From Shewanella piezotolerans WP3 (GTDB lineage Bacteria > Pseudomonadota > Gammaproteobacteria > Enterobacterales > Shewanellaceae), in NCBI RefSeq assembly GCF_000014885.1, contig NC_011566.1, forward strand, positions 2,337,501-2,401,500: DNA of 64,000 nt. The letters are read 5' to 3'. The notes beneath the pieces are model-generated. The model saw only the letters and a program-made list of their open reading frames with translations. It had not been told where the DNA came from and did not search any database. The translations under genes were made by a program, and so were the position numbers. Every line of letters starts with the position of its first letter. The stretch's first letter is position 1. Positions 1 to 10,342 of this stretch are shown here, in pieces.

Positions 1-2363
<2,363 letters not shown>

Positions 2364-2515
2364 TACAACCCTGATGGGTTTTTGTATGAGACTGATGTTT
2401 TTACCTCATCGAAGTTAGAACTACTCTGAAAAGAGTGACACTTAATGTGGTGTCGAACTCAATAATTTAATATTTACTTGCCGTAGCGAGTAACAGCTTT
2501 CTAAATTTGCCAAAT

Positions 2516-2634
2516 TTGTCTGGAAACCATAGAGCTGTGGTCCCACCTGATCCCATTCCGAACTCAGAAGTGAAACACAGTATCGCCGATGGTAGTGTGG
2601 GGTTTCCCCATGTGAGAGTAGGTCATTTCCAGGC
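2516..2634 (+). rRNA. rrf: 5S ribosomal RNA
   Basis: The gene lies about 150 bp downstream of 23S. The hallmark 5S core CCCATTCCGAACTCAGAAG is present, followed by CGCCGATGGTAGTGTGGGG. The ends TGTCTGG and CCAGGC pair to form helix I. The ends are set from this pairing and could be off by a few bases. It is the last gene of the ribosomal operon and a terminator follows 26 bp later. Confidence 0.96.
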
Positions 2635-2660
2635 GCCTAATTTCTCGTCAGAGAGTATTA

Positions 2661-2690
2661 AGCCCGTTGCTAACGCAACGGGCTTTTTTA
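2661..2690 (+). terminator. Rho-independent terminator of the rrn operon
   Basis: The stem AGCCCGTTGC / GCAACGGGCT has a short TAAC-containing loop and is followed by a run of six T. It sits right after 5S rRNA. Confidence 0.93.
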
Positions 2691-2790
2691 CGTCTGCGAT
2701 TTGAATTAATCAATAAGCGAGCTCAGTGCTCAGGCATACGCTGAACAAATAGCAGTGTGGCTGATATGCTAACGTATGCCAGTGGGAATA

Positions 2791-2820
2791 ATAGAGAGTA
2801 AGTTATTTCCAGACGCCTAC
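2791..2820 (+). pseudogene. Decayed 5S rRNA tail (second 5S copy remnant)
   Basis: GAGAGTAAGTTATTTCCAGACGCC closely matches the 5S 3' end GAGAGTAGGTCATTTCCAGGCGCC 180 bp upstream. Only the last ~30 nt are clear; the preceding sequence (GTGTGG near 2755) has diverged beyond function. Together with the repeated terminator it shows that a 5S-terminator unit was tandemly duplicated and then decayed. A still weaker echo (GGTGTGGTTGATATGC, from about 2944) suggests a third unit. Confidence 0.75.
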
Positions 2821-2844
2821 GACTATCAGAATCAGTCTCGATAA

Positions 2845-2897
2845 GAGAGTATTAAGCCCGTTGTTAACGCAACGGGCTTTTTACGTCTGTGATTTGA
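2845..2897 (+). terminator. Duplicated rrn terminator
   Basis: This segment repeats the upstream terminator almost exactly: GAGAGTATTA, then AGCCCGTTG(T)TAACGCAACGGGCT, a T run and ACGTCTG(T)GATTTGA. The period from the first copy is 194 bp. The stem remains intact, so it may act as a back-up terminator for the rRNA operon. Confidence 0.85.
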
Positions 2898-3284
2898 TGC
2901 AGCTAATGATTTTTGAGTTAGCGCAAAGCGTGACGCTGATAGTGGTGTGGTTGATATGCCCATGCTGCTCAGGGAAAAGAGATAGTGCTTAGCAAGCGAA
3001 GCTTGATGCGGTCAGACTACAGGAAGCTGCAGATGCAATGATATGCAGGATGCATATCAATCGTTTTGAAGCAGGTCATGACCGCCGTTACTGTTTACCT
3101 GACTGAGTCTAGAAGGGGAGCTGTCCGCCCATTGCTATTGCTGTGGGATTTTTGTATTAGGTTATTCTACGCTGTAAGGGCGGCGTGATTGCTATAGCAT
3201 CAGCTCTTGGGGAAGTGAAAGCTGAAATGGCACGGTGAATTGCAATGTGCATCAGAGGTTAGCCGCGCCATTATTAGGCTAATT
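2898..3284. other. Gene-free stretch with a small perfect hairpin
   Basis: No credible gene is visible here. There is a perfect hairpin TGATATGCA-GGA-TGCATATCA at 3039-3059 with no T run, and a GGTCATGACC palindrome near 3074. The short + frame from 3240 runs antisense to the next gene's 3' end and is a shadow. Confidence 0.5.
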
Positions 3285-3941
3285 TTATTCTTTGCTGTTA
3301 ATCTTCAATTTGAATGCCTTTCGGGTTTCTTCATCGGCTTGTTGGTACCAAAAATCGAGCATCTGACCGACATTCACCTGATCAGATTGATTTATAGTAT
3401 TTTTCGGTTGCCCATGGTTTTCGATCACCACAGGCTTTGCCTGTACTAGTGCAGTTATTGAGGGAGCTAAAGCAGCGACTGAGGCTACTTGATTGTTGCT
3501 ATTGTACTCAGCAACCTCTTTTTCATAATCGCGACCAAGTTGCATCCCTTCTTTCAGGAGTTTGTCTTGGCGGAATGCGATGTCTACTTCAGATGAATTT
3601 TTAAGGCTTATCTTTGGATCCCGATTAAAAGCATCAGCAGCGCTATTAGAGCGTATTCTAGGCAACGCTATAGTTAGTGATGTATTTTCTGCTAAAAATG
3701 TCATGATAATAACGTCAGAGCTAAATTGAGTCTGAGAGCCTTGCTGTTGATAACGACCGATATATCTCAGTGCTAACTGGTTTTCTCCGTTCTCTAGGGT
3801 CAACTTATCTGTGCTGTCGCTCTCTTTGCCATTGACCAATACAAGTTCAGAATTAGAGGGGAGTGTAACTTCCACGTTGGCAAAAGCAGCGGAGTTGACG
3901 CAAATTAACAAAGCAGTAAGAACAGATTGGGATAATCTCAT
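3285..3941 (-). CDS. DUF2057 (YccT-like) secreted protein
   Basis: The 218-aa protein has a clear Sec signal peptide (residues 1-21, cleavage after AAFA), so it is periplasmic. The region after it resembles the DUF2057/YccT family: an opening V-V-L-P-S-N-x-E-like strand, then LVNGKE and ENGENQLALRYIGRY, which is typical of the family's beta-rich N-terminal part. E. coli YccT (CsgI) has been linked to inhibition of curli assembly; whether that holds here is unknown, and no curli genes are in the window. The C-terminal third is low in hydrophobic segments and ends in a charged tail. The gene stands alone and is divergent from the small membrane protein at 4110. Family assignment is by recognition of the overall pattern. 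Confidence 0.75.
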   Translation of the reverse strand: MRLSQSVLTALLICVNSAAFANVEVTLPSNSELVLVNGKESDSTDKLTLENGENQLALRYIGRYQQQGSQTQFSSDVIIMTFLAENTSLTIALPRIRSNSAADAFNRDPKISLKNSSEVDIAFRQDKLLKEGMQLGRDYEKEVAEYNSNNQVASVAALAPSITALVQAKPVVIENHGQPKNTINQSDQVNVGQMLDFWYQQADEETRKAFKLKINSKE

Positions 3942-4049
3942 AAATGGTCTCTATTGGGGTTGATAACTACTTTATAGCAGAACGGTTTTCCTTTTGCAGG
4001 TTCAACTCCAATTAATGAGCTACTGTGTTTAAATGGTTAGATATTATTA

Positions 4050-4064
4050 ACAGTTTCAAACTGT
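4050..4064. promoter_or_regulatory. 15-bp perfect palindrome upstream of a TATAAT box
   Basis: ACAGTTT-C-AAACTGT is a perfect 7+1+7 palindrome. It sits 9 bp upstream of a TATAAT hexamer (4074-4079), in the divergent intergenic region between the YccT-like gene and the small membrane protein. The position fits an operator overlapping a -35 region. No regulator is identified. Confidence 0.4.
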
Positions 4065-4109
4065 GAATTTGGTTATAATGGTTTTTCATCATGGGTTTGG
4101 AGATTGCGA

Positions 4110-4475
4110 GTGCTAACAAAAATTCTAGTGACGATATTAGTCATTGCAGGTGCTATGTTTTATATTCGCCAGTCTAAAGTTAGTCCCGCTAAAGAGCGAA
4201 CTCAAGATATGGGACGAGGGATTATAATTCGTTTTGCTTTATATGCAATTGTAAGCCTTTCATTATTAGCAAGCGCAGGCTATTGGTACTGGGATTGGCA
4301 AGATGGTAATAAGGTTGTGAGTGTAACTATAGTGTCGCCTATGAGTGATGATAGTGTTGTGTATCAAGTCAGGAAAAAAAATATTGCCAACAACGAAATA
4401 ACAACAGTTGATGGAATAAGAGTCAGGTTGTCTAATCAAGAGCGAATTATTGTCGCAAACTCGGTTCAAGAGTAA
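4110..4475 (+). CDS. Small inner-membrane protein of unknown function
   Basis: About 121 aa. I place the start at GTG 4110 rather than TTG 4104: the GGAG at 4099-4102 is 7 nt from the GTG but only 1 nt from the TTG. Two hydrophobic segments are visible, near residues 3-17 and 42-58 (ending in WYWDW). A basic, polar linker lies between them, and the C-terminal ~60 residues form a soluble domain rich in Val and Ser (VSVTIVSPMSDDSVVYQV). No catalytic motif is evident. It precedes corA by ~105 bp and probably has its own promoter. I do not recognise the family; it looks like a lineage-specific envelope protein. Confidence 0.65.
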   Translation: MLTKILVTILVIAGAMFYIRQSKVSPAKERTQDMGRGIIIRFALYAIVSLSLLASAGYWYWDWQDGNKVVSVTIVSPMSDDSVVYQVRKKNIANNEITTVDGIRVRLSNQERIIVANSVQE

Positions 4476-4580
4476 TATTTGTGGTTTTTCTTTTAGTTAG
4501 CGCTTTGAGATATATCTTTTTGGGTTAGAATAGCCTCGTTTTTTACCCCATTAGTTGATTAACTGTATAAAGGAGGAGCT

Positions 4581-5528
4581 ATGATAACAGCCTATGCCTA
4601 CGAAAATCGTAACCTAACGATTAGCGAATTGAGCATAAAGGATAATATCCCTCCCGGTACTATGTGGTTGGATCTTTATAAACCTGACGATAACGAAAGA
4701 GAATGGTTGAGCCAGTTTTCAGTAGAAGATGTACCTGAAGAGGAAGACATCAATGAAATCGAGGCATCTGCTCGATTTTATCAAAATAAAGATGGTTTAC
4801 ACATTAACTCACTGTTTCCTCAAAGAGCAGGCCAAGACGTAAAAGGGGTTAACGTTTCTTTTAATATCCGACAGAATTTCCTTTTAACGATAAGGGAGGA
4901 AGATGTCGGTTTAATTAGGTTACTTAGAAACTATTTACGATTAGGTCGTATAGAGGCTTCAACCCCGCAAGCATTATTACTTGAGCTTTTTAATCTGAAG
5001 GTTGATTACCTGTCAGATTTGATCGAAGATGTATACACAGTGCTCGATAGTGTCAGTGAAGAAGTTTTTAAAAATGAAGAGCTTGATGATGTTTTTAAGC
5101 TGATCACTCGACAAGAAGACTCCAATGGTAAGATAAGGTTGAGTTTGCTTGATACGCAGCGCTCATTGCGGTTTATGCAAAAGTATTATCGTGATCAACT
5201 ATCCGATGGTGAACTGAAAGATCTTCGGGAAATGCTATCAGATATAGAGTCTTTGATGCCACATAGCCAGTTTATTTTTGATAAGTTGAATTTCTTGCTC
5301 GATGCTGCAATGGGTTTCAGTGGATTACAACAAAATAAGATTATTAAGATATTTTCGGTCGCAGCAGTCGTTTTCTTACCACCTACAGTTATCGCAAGTA
5401 GCTATGGTATGAACTTCGCTAATATGCCGGAGCTAGATTGGCAATTTGGTTACCCGATGGCTATTTTAATGATGTTTGGCAGTGCCGCCGGGACCTATCT
5501 TTTCTTTAAGCGTAAAGGTTGGTTATAG
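4581..5528 (+). CDS. corA: CorA-family magnesium/cobalt transporter
   Basis: The 315-aa length matches bacterial CorA. The N-terminal ~240 residues form the cytoplasmic alpha/beta and long-helix domain. Two C-terminal membrane helices follow. The first ends in the signature YGMNF (GMN at residues 276-278), which forms the Mg2+ selectivity loop, and the protein finishes with the basic tail FKRKGWL. The family forms pentameric Mg2+ (also Co2+, Ni2+) channels in the inner membrane gated by cytoplasmic Mg2+. The gene has a near-perfect Shine-Dalgarno (AGGAGG, 8 nt before ATG). It appears monocistronic and ends in a hairpin shared with the convergent DUF3135 gene. Confidence 0.95.
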   Translation: MITAYAYENRNLTISELSIKDNIPPGTMWLDLYKPDDNEREWLSQFSVEDVPEEEDINEIEASARFYQNKDGLHINSLFPQRAGQDVKGVNVSFNIRQNFLLTIREEDVGLIRLLRNYLRLGRIEASTPQALLLELFNLKVDYLSDLIEDVYTVLDSVSEEVFKNEELDDVFKLITRQEDSNGKIRLSLLDTQRSLRFMQKYYRDQLSDGELKDLREMLSDIESLMPHSQFIFDKLNFLLDAAMGFSGLQQNKIIKIFSVAAVVFLPPTVIASSYGMNFANMPELDWQFGYPMAILMMFGSAAGTYLFFKRKGWL

Positions 5529-5533
5529 TAAAT

Positions 5534-5560
5534 ACAGCTCGCATCTAGCGAGCTGTTTTA
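5534..5560. terminator. Bidirectional terminator between corA and the DUF3135 gene
   Basis: ACAGCTCGC / GCGAGCTGT with a 5-nt loop is followed by TTTT on the + strand. The hairpin overlaps the stop codon of the convergent minus-strand gene. Confidence 0.7.
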
Positions 5561-5883
5561 GTAGCAGCATTTTGCTCTGCGCTATTAAATGAAAGTACCT
5601 TAGCTTTATGCTGATAAAACTCGTCTGGCCGATTAAGCACTTCATTAAGACTAGATAGCTTTTGATACATCATATTGCTAACTAGGTGGTAGCGTTGATA
5701 GGGGGTCTTGCAAAGAGATAACTTTTTTTCTAGGTGATCCAGTAAAGATATTAATTTGGGCCTACTGCTTGCTGCACTTTCTTCTATGACTTGTTGGTTT
5801 AACTTTTTTTGCAAAGCATCTAACTTCTTGGGATCGTTTTCCGCAAGCCAAAGTAACCTGTCAAAACTAGGTAATTCAGTCAT
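5545..5883 (-). CDS. DUF3135-like small protein
   Basis: The 112-aa soluble protein opens with LPSFDRLLWLAENDPKKLDA, a pattern I associate with DUF3135 proteins of Vibrio and Shewanella. The rest is mostly helical and basic and ends in a low-complexity tail. There is no signal peptide or membrane segment, and no biochemical role is known for the family. It is convergent with corA and lies about 100 bp downstream of the HD-GYP gene on the same strand, so the two could be co-transcribed. Confidence 0.7.
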   Translation of the reverse strand: MTELPSFDRLLWLAENDPKKLDALQKKLNQQVIEESAASSRPKLISLLDHLEKKLSLCKTPYQRYHLVSNMMYQKLSSLNEVLNRPDEFYQHKAKVLSFNSAEQNAATKTAR

Positions 5884-5985
5884 TAAAACTCACTCCAATG
5901 CATTTGTTCTTAGATTAAATCTAGTAACAGCCACGTAATAGAGCAAGAAATAGACAGCTTGATTCGTTATAAAGTAGCGTTTTCC

Positions 5986-7245
5986 CTAGTCGTCGCTACC
6001 AAAAAAATAGCTAACTCTTTCTCTAGGATTTAGGTATTTGAATACCTTTTCAGGAAGAGCAGCGGGTGGTAGACATCTAACAATTGTTAGGCCTTCTTGC
6101 GCTAACTCCACTATAGGTGCTTGTTCTTTTGGCACTAATGCATCGTAAACTAAGATCCTTGGCAGCAGTATTTGGCTTACATTTACAGACATAACCATGC
6201 CGTATTGGCCTGAAGAAAGCTCAACAATACTTCCTGGTGGGTAAATCCCAAGCATTTTAACCATTCTACTGACAATGTCAGGATTGAGTTGTGCCTGATA
6301 ATGTTTATACAAATAACCAAGAGCTGAAAAGGGCGTGCGTGCCTTTCTACTTCTATCTGAATGGCAGAGGTTATCATAAGTGTTTACAGCAGTAACAAGC
6401 TGACTTAGTTTATCTATTTCAGTTTTTTTTAGGCCTTTAGGTGTGCCTGAACCATCTAGAAACTCATGATGGTTTAATATTATTGGCAATGCTTCTGTTG
6501 GAAAGTTATCTGCAAGCTTAAGTAATTCAGCGCCCATAGTGGGGTGTTGGTTGATAAAATTTTGCTCAGCCTGAGTTAATGGCGATGTTTTTCTCATCAG
6601 TTGAGTTGGTACTTTTAATTTACCTGTGTCATGAAATAAGGCTCCTAGTCCAACTAGCTCTATTTCATTGCGAGTCCAACCTAATTCCTTAGCGATTAAC
6701 ATAGATAAGACGGAGACATTCAAAGAGTGGAAGTAAATCCCGTCATCTTTTTTTGAGTCGGACATTAAATGTAAGACTAATTTATCCGATGTTAATAATT
6801 GTTCACTAATATTATGGACAAGCTCTTTTGCATCGTTGACCGCATTTAGTGGTCGATTACGTAATTTGCCCATTAAGCTGCGGATCATCGCCACTGAACG
6901 TTCAAATTGTTGTTCTGTTTTCTGTAAATGGCGCCTCAAGCTCTTGTGAGCTTCAATACTTTCAGCTTTTTGCTTGTTAAGTTCCTCTGAAAGTTTATCT
7001 AAGTCACTTTCAACAGCCTTCTGTTTTGGGGCTTGAGCATCTTTAATGCTTAAGATTGGCGTATCGCTGCGCTCAACGATAACGAATACATGCTCAATCC
7101 CAAGGTTCTTAATGAGTTCAATTTGAGCTTGTTGCCGAATTTTGAAACTACTGAATAAGAATGGGTGATCTTTCCATGAGATAGGTAGTCTGATGAAGTT
7201 ACCTACCTGTAGCTGCTCAACTGCAACTTTACAACTATTTGGCAT
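5986..7245 (-). CDS. HD-GYP domain protein (c-di-GMP phosphodiesterase-like) with DUF3391 N-terminus
   Basis: The 419-aa protein is cytoplasmic. Residues 1-65 match the DUF3391 region often fused to HD-GYP domains, followed by a coiled-coil stretch (about 75-125). The HD-GYP domain follows: H173, the HD pair H205-D206 in FHDTGKLKVP, H234 and the HH of NHHEFLDGSG (H259-H260). HD-GYP enzymes hydrolyse c-di-GMP to pGpG or GMP. The namesake GYP triplet is GTP here (267-269), so the Tyr is lost while all visible metal-ligand histidines are kept. Activity is therefore likely but not certain. It is divergent from the oxygenase gene at 7367. A diguanylate cyclase is also in the window (23200-25362). 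Confidence 0.9.
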   Translation of the reverse strand: MPNSCKVAVEQLQVGNFIRLPISWKDHPFLFSSFKIRQQAQIELIKNLGIEHVFVIVERSDTPILSIKDAQAPKQKAVESDLDKLSEELNKQKAESIEAHKSLRRHLQKTEQQFERSVAMIRSLMGKLRNRPLNAVNDAKELVHNISEQLLTSDKLVLHLMSDSKKDDGIYFHSLNVSVLSMLIAKELGWTRNEIELVGLGALFHDTGKLKVPTQLMRKTSPLTQAEQNFINQHPTMGAELLKLADNFPTEALPIILNHHEFLDGSGTPKGLKKTEIDKLSQLVTAVNTYDNLCHSDRSRKARTPFSALGYLYKHYQAQLNPDIVSRMVKMLGIYPPGSIVELSSGQYGMVMSVNVSQILLPRILVYDALVPKEQAPIVELAQEGLTIVRCLPPAALPEKVFKYLNPRERVSYFFGSDD

Positions 7246-7366
7246 ATGCGTTTGTGTGAGTCTTCCTTAATTTGCTATTTTAACGCAACCTATATAATTT
7301 ACAATTGCTTAACTCATATGTTTACAAATATGGGAACTCAAACAATAACGGTTTTAAGAGTATCAA

Positions 7367-8059
7367 ATGGATTTTATTGAAATATACCCTAATGCGCTTC
7401 CCGATGAACTTTGCGATCAACTTATTAGTGCCTTCGAAAGCCACCCAGGAGTCTTAGCTGGCAGCACTGGTGGTGGCGTGGATATTGAGAAAAAGCTGAG
7501 CCGCGATCTGATGCTTGATTCACATGAAGATCTCGCGACACTTAAAAATAGCTTGCTAGGTTATACGCTTTCTTATGCTGCTCAGTATTTTAATAAGTAT
7601 TCAATGGCACTGATGGGCGCGGTATCGGTTGGGGTGGCAGATGATAAAGGCAATACTGTCACACTTACGCCAGATAACTATGGGGCATATGGAGAGCCAA
7701 GAGCGGAAGCTATTGTTAAGTATCTTTATCGAAGTGGAACGATAAATGTGCAAAAGTATGATAAAGGCAAAGGAGGATATCCACATTGGCATTCTGAACA
7801 GTTTCCCCAATTAAATCATAACGAAGCATTGCATCGAGTTGTATTGTATATGTTTTATTTAAATGATGTGGAGCAGGGCGGCGAAACAGAGTTTTATTAT
7901 CAAGATAAAAAAGTGAAACCCAAAAAGGGCACTATGGTGATTGCTCCTGCAGGATTTACCCACTCACATCGTGGCAATATGCCAAAAAGTTGCGATAAAT
8001 ATATCGCAACTTCATGGATAATGTTTAATCGTGCTGAGCAGCTGTATGGTGTTAAATAG
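7367..8059 (+). CDS. 2OG-Fe(II) oxygenase, prolyl-4-hydroxylase type
   Basis: The 230-aa protein has the double-stranded beta-helix signature of prolyl 4-hydroxylase-like enzymes: VQKYDKGKGGYPHWHSE, then LNDVEQGGETEF, FTHSHRG and DKYIATSW. By family analogy the iron ligands are H142, E144 and H199, and K211 binds 2-oxoglutarate. The usual facial triad is HxD; here it reads H-S-E, a conservative but unusual change. Such enzymes hydroxylate proteins or small molecules using O2 and 2-oxoglutarate; the substrate is unknown. No signal peptide is present. The 3' end overlaps the convergent phoQ-like gene by 8 bp. Confidence 0.88.
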   Translation: MDFIEIYPNALPDELCDQLISAFESHPGVLAGSTGGGVDIEKKLSRDLMLDSHEDLATLKNSLLGYTLSYAAQYFNKYSMALMGAVSVGVADDKGNTVTLTPDNYGAYGEPRAEAIVKYLYRSGTINVQKYDKGKGGYPHWHSEQFPQLNHNEALHRVVLYMFYLNDVEQGGETEFYYQDKKVKPKKGTMVIAPAGFTHSHRGNMPKSCDKYIATSWIMFNRAEQLYGVK

Positions 8060-9404
8060 GGATAGAGATCCTAAAACAAGCTCCTTCCAATTCCGACGTC
8101 TCAATACTGAGGCGTCCACCATAACTGATAACGATCTCATTGCAGACAGCAAGGCCAATACCTTGCCCTGCTTTTTGGGTATCGGCTCTTACTCCGCGCT
8201 GAATGATATTCTGTCTGATACTTTCATCAACGCCAGGGCCGTCATCTTCAACTAATAACTCAAACTCGCCGGCATCGTTGTAATAAGATGATACTCTAAC
8301 CGTGGTGATGCATAATTTGAATGCATTCTCCATCAAGTTTCCACAGAGCTCCATTAAATCACCTTTGTCACCAGGGAATACGTGTTCCTGCTCAATACGC
8401 GACTCAAACTGCACCTGTTTATCACGATATACTTTAAACAGCATTTGCGAGAGCTGGTCAACAAGCGGAGCGATTAAGGTTTGTTCTTGCTTTAACCCCT
8501 TACGACCAAGCATTGCCCGTTTTAACTGGTATTTCACCAATTGATCCATCTGGCTGACTTGTTCCATTATTTTCTCGCTGGTCGCCTCTTTGTCTAATGT
8601 GGCGTCGTCAGTAATGGCATGCACGGCTGCCAAACGCGTTTTAAGACTATGGGCCAAATCATTCATCGCGTTTTGGTAGCGTTGTTGTTGCGCCCCCGAC
8701 TGTACTAATAGCTGATTCAGTGCTTGAGTAACACCTTCTAGTTCAACGGGATAGCCTTCAGAAAGAGTCTTCGATTTTCCACTATTTACCGACTGTAGTT
8801 CATTTCTAAGTTGCACTAGAGGACGCATTCCCCAATAGGCTGCACTTATCAATAATACTAGCGCTAGTGCAAGTACAAAACCGAGACGTATATAGGTTCG
8901 ACGGCTAAACTTGTTGTACTCGTCTTGTAACTTTTCTGCGTCTTTCAAAACCAGTAAATTATATTCACTGCCTGCGATATCTAATGAAAGTAAATAAACA
9001 AAATAGCCACGGGTATCCGCGAGTGAAAGATAATAGGGGGGATTACTATTGCGGATCTCGTTGAACCGCTCACAAGTATCAAATAGGCCACGGTCGACAG
9101 CCATTGAAGATGTCCATACTTGGTTAAAAGTGCTATCACAACTGGCTATAATATAGCGCTGAGAGGTATTGTTTTCCGCTAACCACTCATCGCTATTATC
9201 AGGAAGTAGATCATGCTCTCTAAGTTCAGCTGCAACTTTGGGGATCTCTGCAATGAGTTGAGAAGTTTCTTCGTTGTAACTATTTTGTGCATGAAGGATA
9301 TTGACCATCCACGCTAAACCAAAACCCACGAGAGCGATGATTGATAAAGAGGTGAGAAACATCCGCGTTAGCAGACGTTTCTTAGGCTTAAAGTTTAGCT
9401 GCAT
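8052..9404 (-). CDS. phoQ: PhoQ-like sensor histidine kinase
   Basis: 450 aa. It has TM1 at about 13-37, a periplasmic sensor of ~130 residues (containing C89 and C111), TM2 at about 171-193, HAMP, then a DHp helix with H252 in LAHSLKTRLAAV and a C-terminal ATPase domain (N box ELCGNLMENAFK, G boxes VEDDGPGVD and GQGIGLAV). The order and overlap with the upstream response regulator (10 bp) match phoPQ. PhoQ orthologues normally read HSLKTPL; the Pro after the phospho-His motif is Arg here. PhoQ senses low divalent cations, antimicrobial peptides or acid in enterics; the ligand here is inferred only by orthology. Confidence 0.85.
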   Translation of the reverse strand: MQLNFKPKKRLLTRMFLTSLSIIALVGFGLAWMVNILHAQNSYNEETSQLIAEIPKVAAELREHDLLPDNSDEWLAENNTSQRYIIASCDSTFNQVWTSSMAVDRGLFDTCERFNEIRNSNPPYYLSLADTRGYFVYLLSLDIAGSEYNLLVLKDAEKLQDEYNKFSRRTYIRLGFVLALALVLLISAAYWGMRPLVQLRNELQSVNSGKSKTLSEGYPVELEGVTQALNQLLVQSGAQQQRYQNAMNDLAHSLKTRLAAVHAITDDATLDKEATSEKIMEQVSQMDQLVKYQLKRAMLGRKGLKQEQTLIAPLVDQLSQMLFKVYRDKQVQFESRIEQEHVFPGDKGDLMELCGNLMENAFKLCITTVRVSSYYNDAGEFELLVEDDGPGVDESIRQNIIQRGVRADTQKAGQGIGLAVCNEIVISYGGRLSIETSELEGACFRISIPI

Positions 9405-10075
9405 GGCAGATTAAATTTATAACCTTGACCACGAATGGTCGCGATAGGATTTTCCAATCCATCTTTAGTCAGCTTTTTGCGTAATCGGCTTACCATGACT
9501 TCAATGGTGTTTGGATCGCCTTCTTTGTCGCCGTAGATCACATCAAGTAAGCGCTGTTTTGCGACAACCTCATGGCAATGGCGCATTAAGTATTCAAGAA
9601 TGAGATACTCAAATGCTGTGACTTCCATCGGCTCTTCATTCATTGATACTTGCTTTGCAGCTAAATCTATTTCAAGTGCACCACTGGTTATTTTGGGCTT
9701 TACAAAACCAGCGCTACGTCTAACGAGCGCGTCAAGCCGAGCAACGAGTTCCTCTTTTTGGAATGGTTTGACAAGGTAGTCGTCAGCACCAGCATTAAGC
9801 CCCTCGACTTTGTCTTGCCAGTTGACTCGTGCAGTCAAAATCAGTACCGGTGCTTTAAGGCCGTTATCGCGTAAGCTCTGAATCAAACTAATGCCATCTT
9901 GATCTGGGAGACCAAGATCAACAATCGCAACATCGATTGGATAGTTTGTTGCTTGATAAAATCCCTCTTTTGCTGTTAATGCAACTTGAACTTGATTTCC
10001 TAGTTCACTCAATTGCACTTTTAGGTGGTGAGATAGAATCGGATCATCTTCAACAACCAATATTCTCATAGTCAA
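9395..10075 (-). CDS. phoP: PhoP-like OmpR-family response regulator
   Basis: 226 aa. The receiver domain (about 3-115) has the acidic pair E9-D10-D11, the phospho-acceptor D53 in IVDLGLPD, and the switch Lys in DDYLVKPF. The C-terminal winged helix (about 125-225) shows MVSRLRKKL and GQGYKF, typical of the OmpR/PhoB family. It is the first gene of a two-gene operon with the kinase, which overlaps it by 10 bp. The upstream region holds three TTTACG motifs, two spaced by 12 bp, which hint at autoregulation but do not match the 11-bp spacing of the enteric PhoP box. Confidence 0.88.
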   Translation of the reverse strand: MTMRILVVEDDPILSHHLKVQLSELGNQVQVALTAKEGFYQATNYPIDVAIVDLGLPDQDGISLIQSLRDNGLKAPVLILTARVNWQDKVEGLNAGADDYLVKPFQKEELVARLDALVRRSAGFVKPKITSGALEIDLAAKQVSMNEEPMEVTAFEYLILEYLMRHCHEVVAKQRLLDVIYGDKEGDPNTIEVMVSRLRKKLTKDGLENPIATIRGQGYKFNLPCS

Positions 10076-10342
10076 ATATCCTTGAATGCGATAAAGATTA
10101 GTTTACGCAGAATTATGCTAACTGCCAACTAAGTGTTTCAATTTACGTAGGAGTTTACGCGTCAATTACTTAACCTTTGCTGAATTATGCTGTCATTAGG
10201 TTTGAGAAAGAACTTGATAGTCGAAAATAAAAGCACGGTTATGTCTTAATCCGTAATTATCTAACACTTTATCGACATAAATCTGGGTTTGTTTGGCCAA
10301 TTTGGTTAAGATCCGTTAAAATTTTGTCAAATCAGGTCGATT

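Noticed and set aside
10100..10160. Repeated TTTACG motifs upstream of phoP as a PhoP box
   Set aside because: Spacing is 12 bp rather than the 11 bp of the enteric direct repeat; too weak to call.
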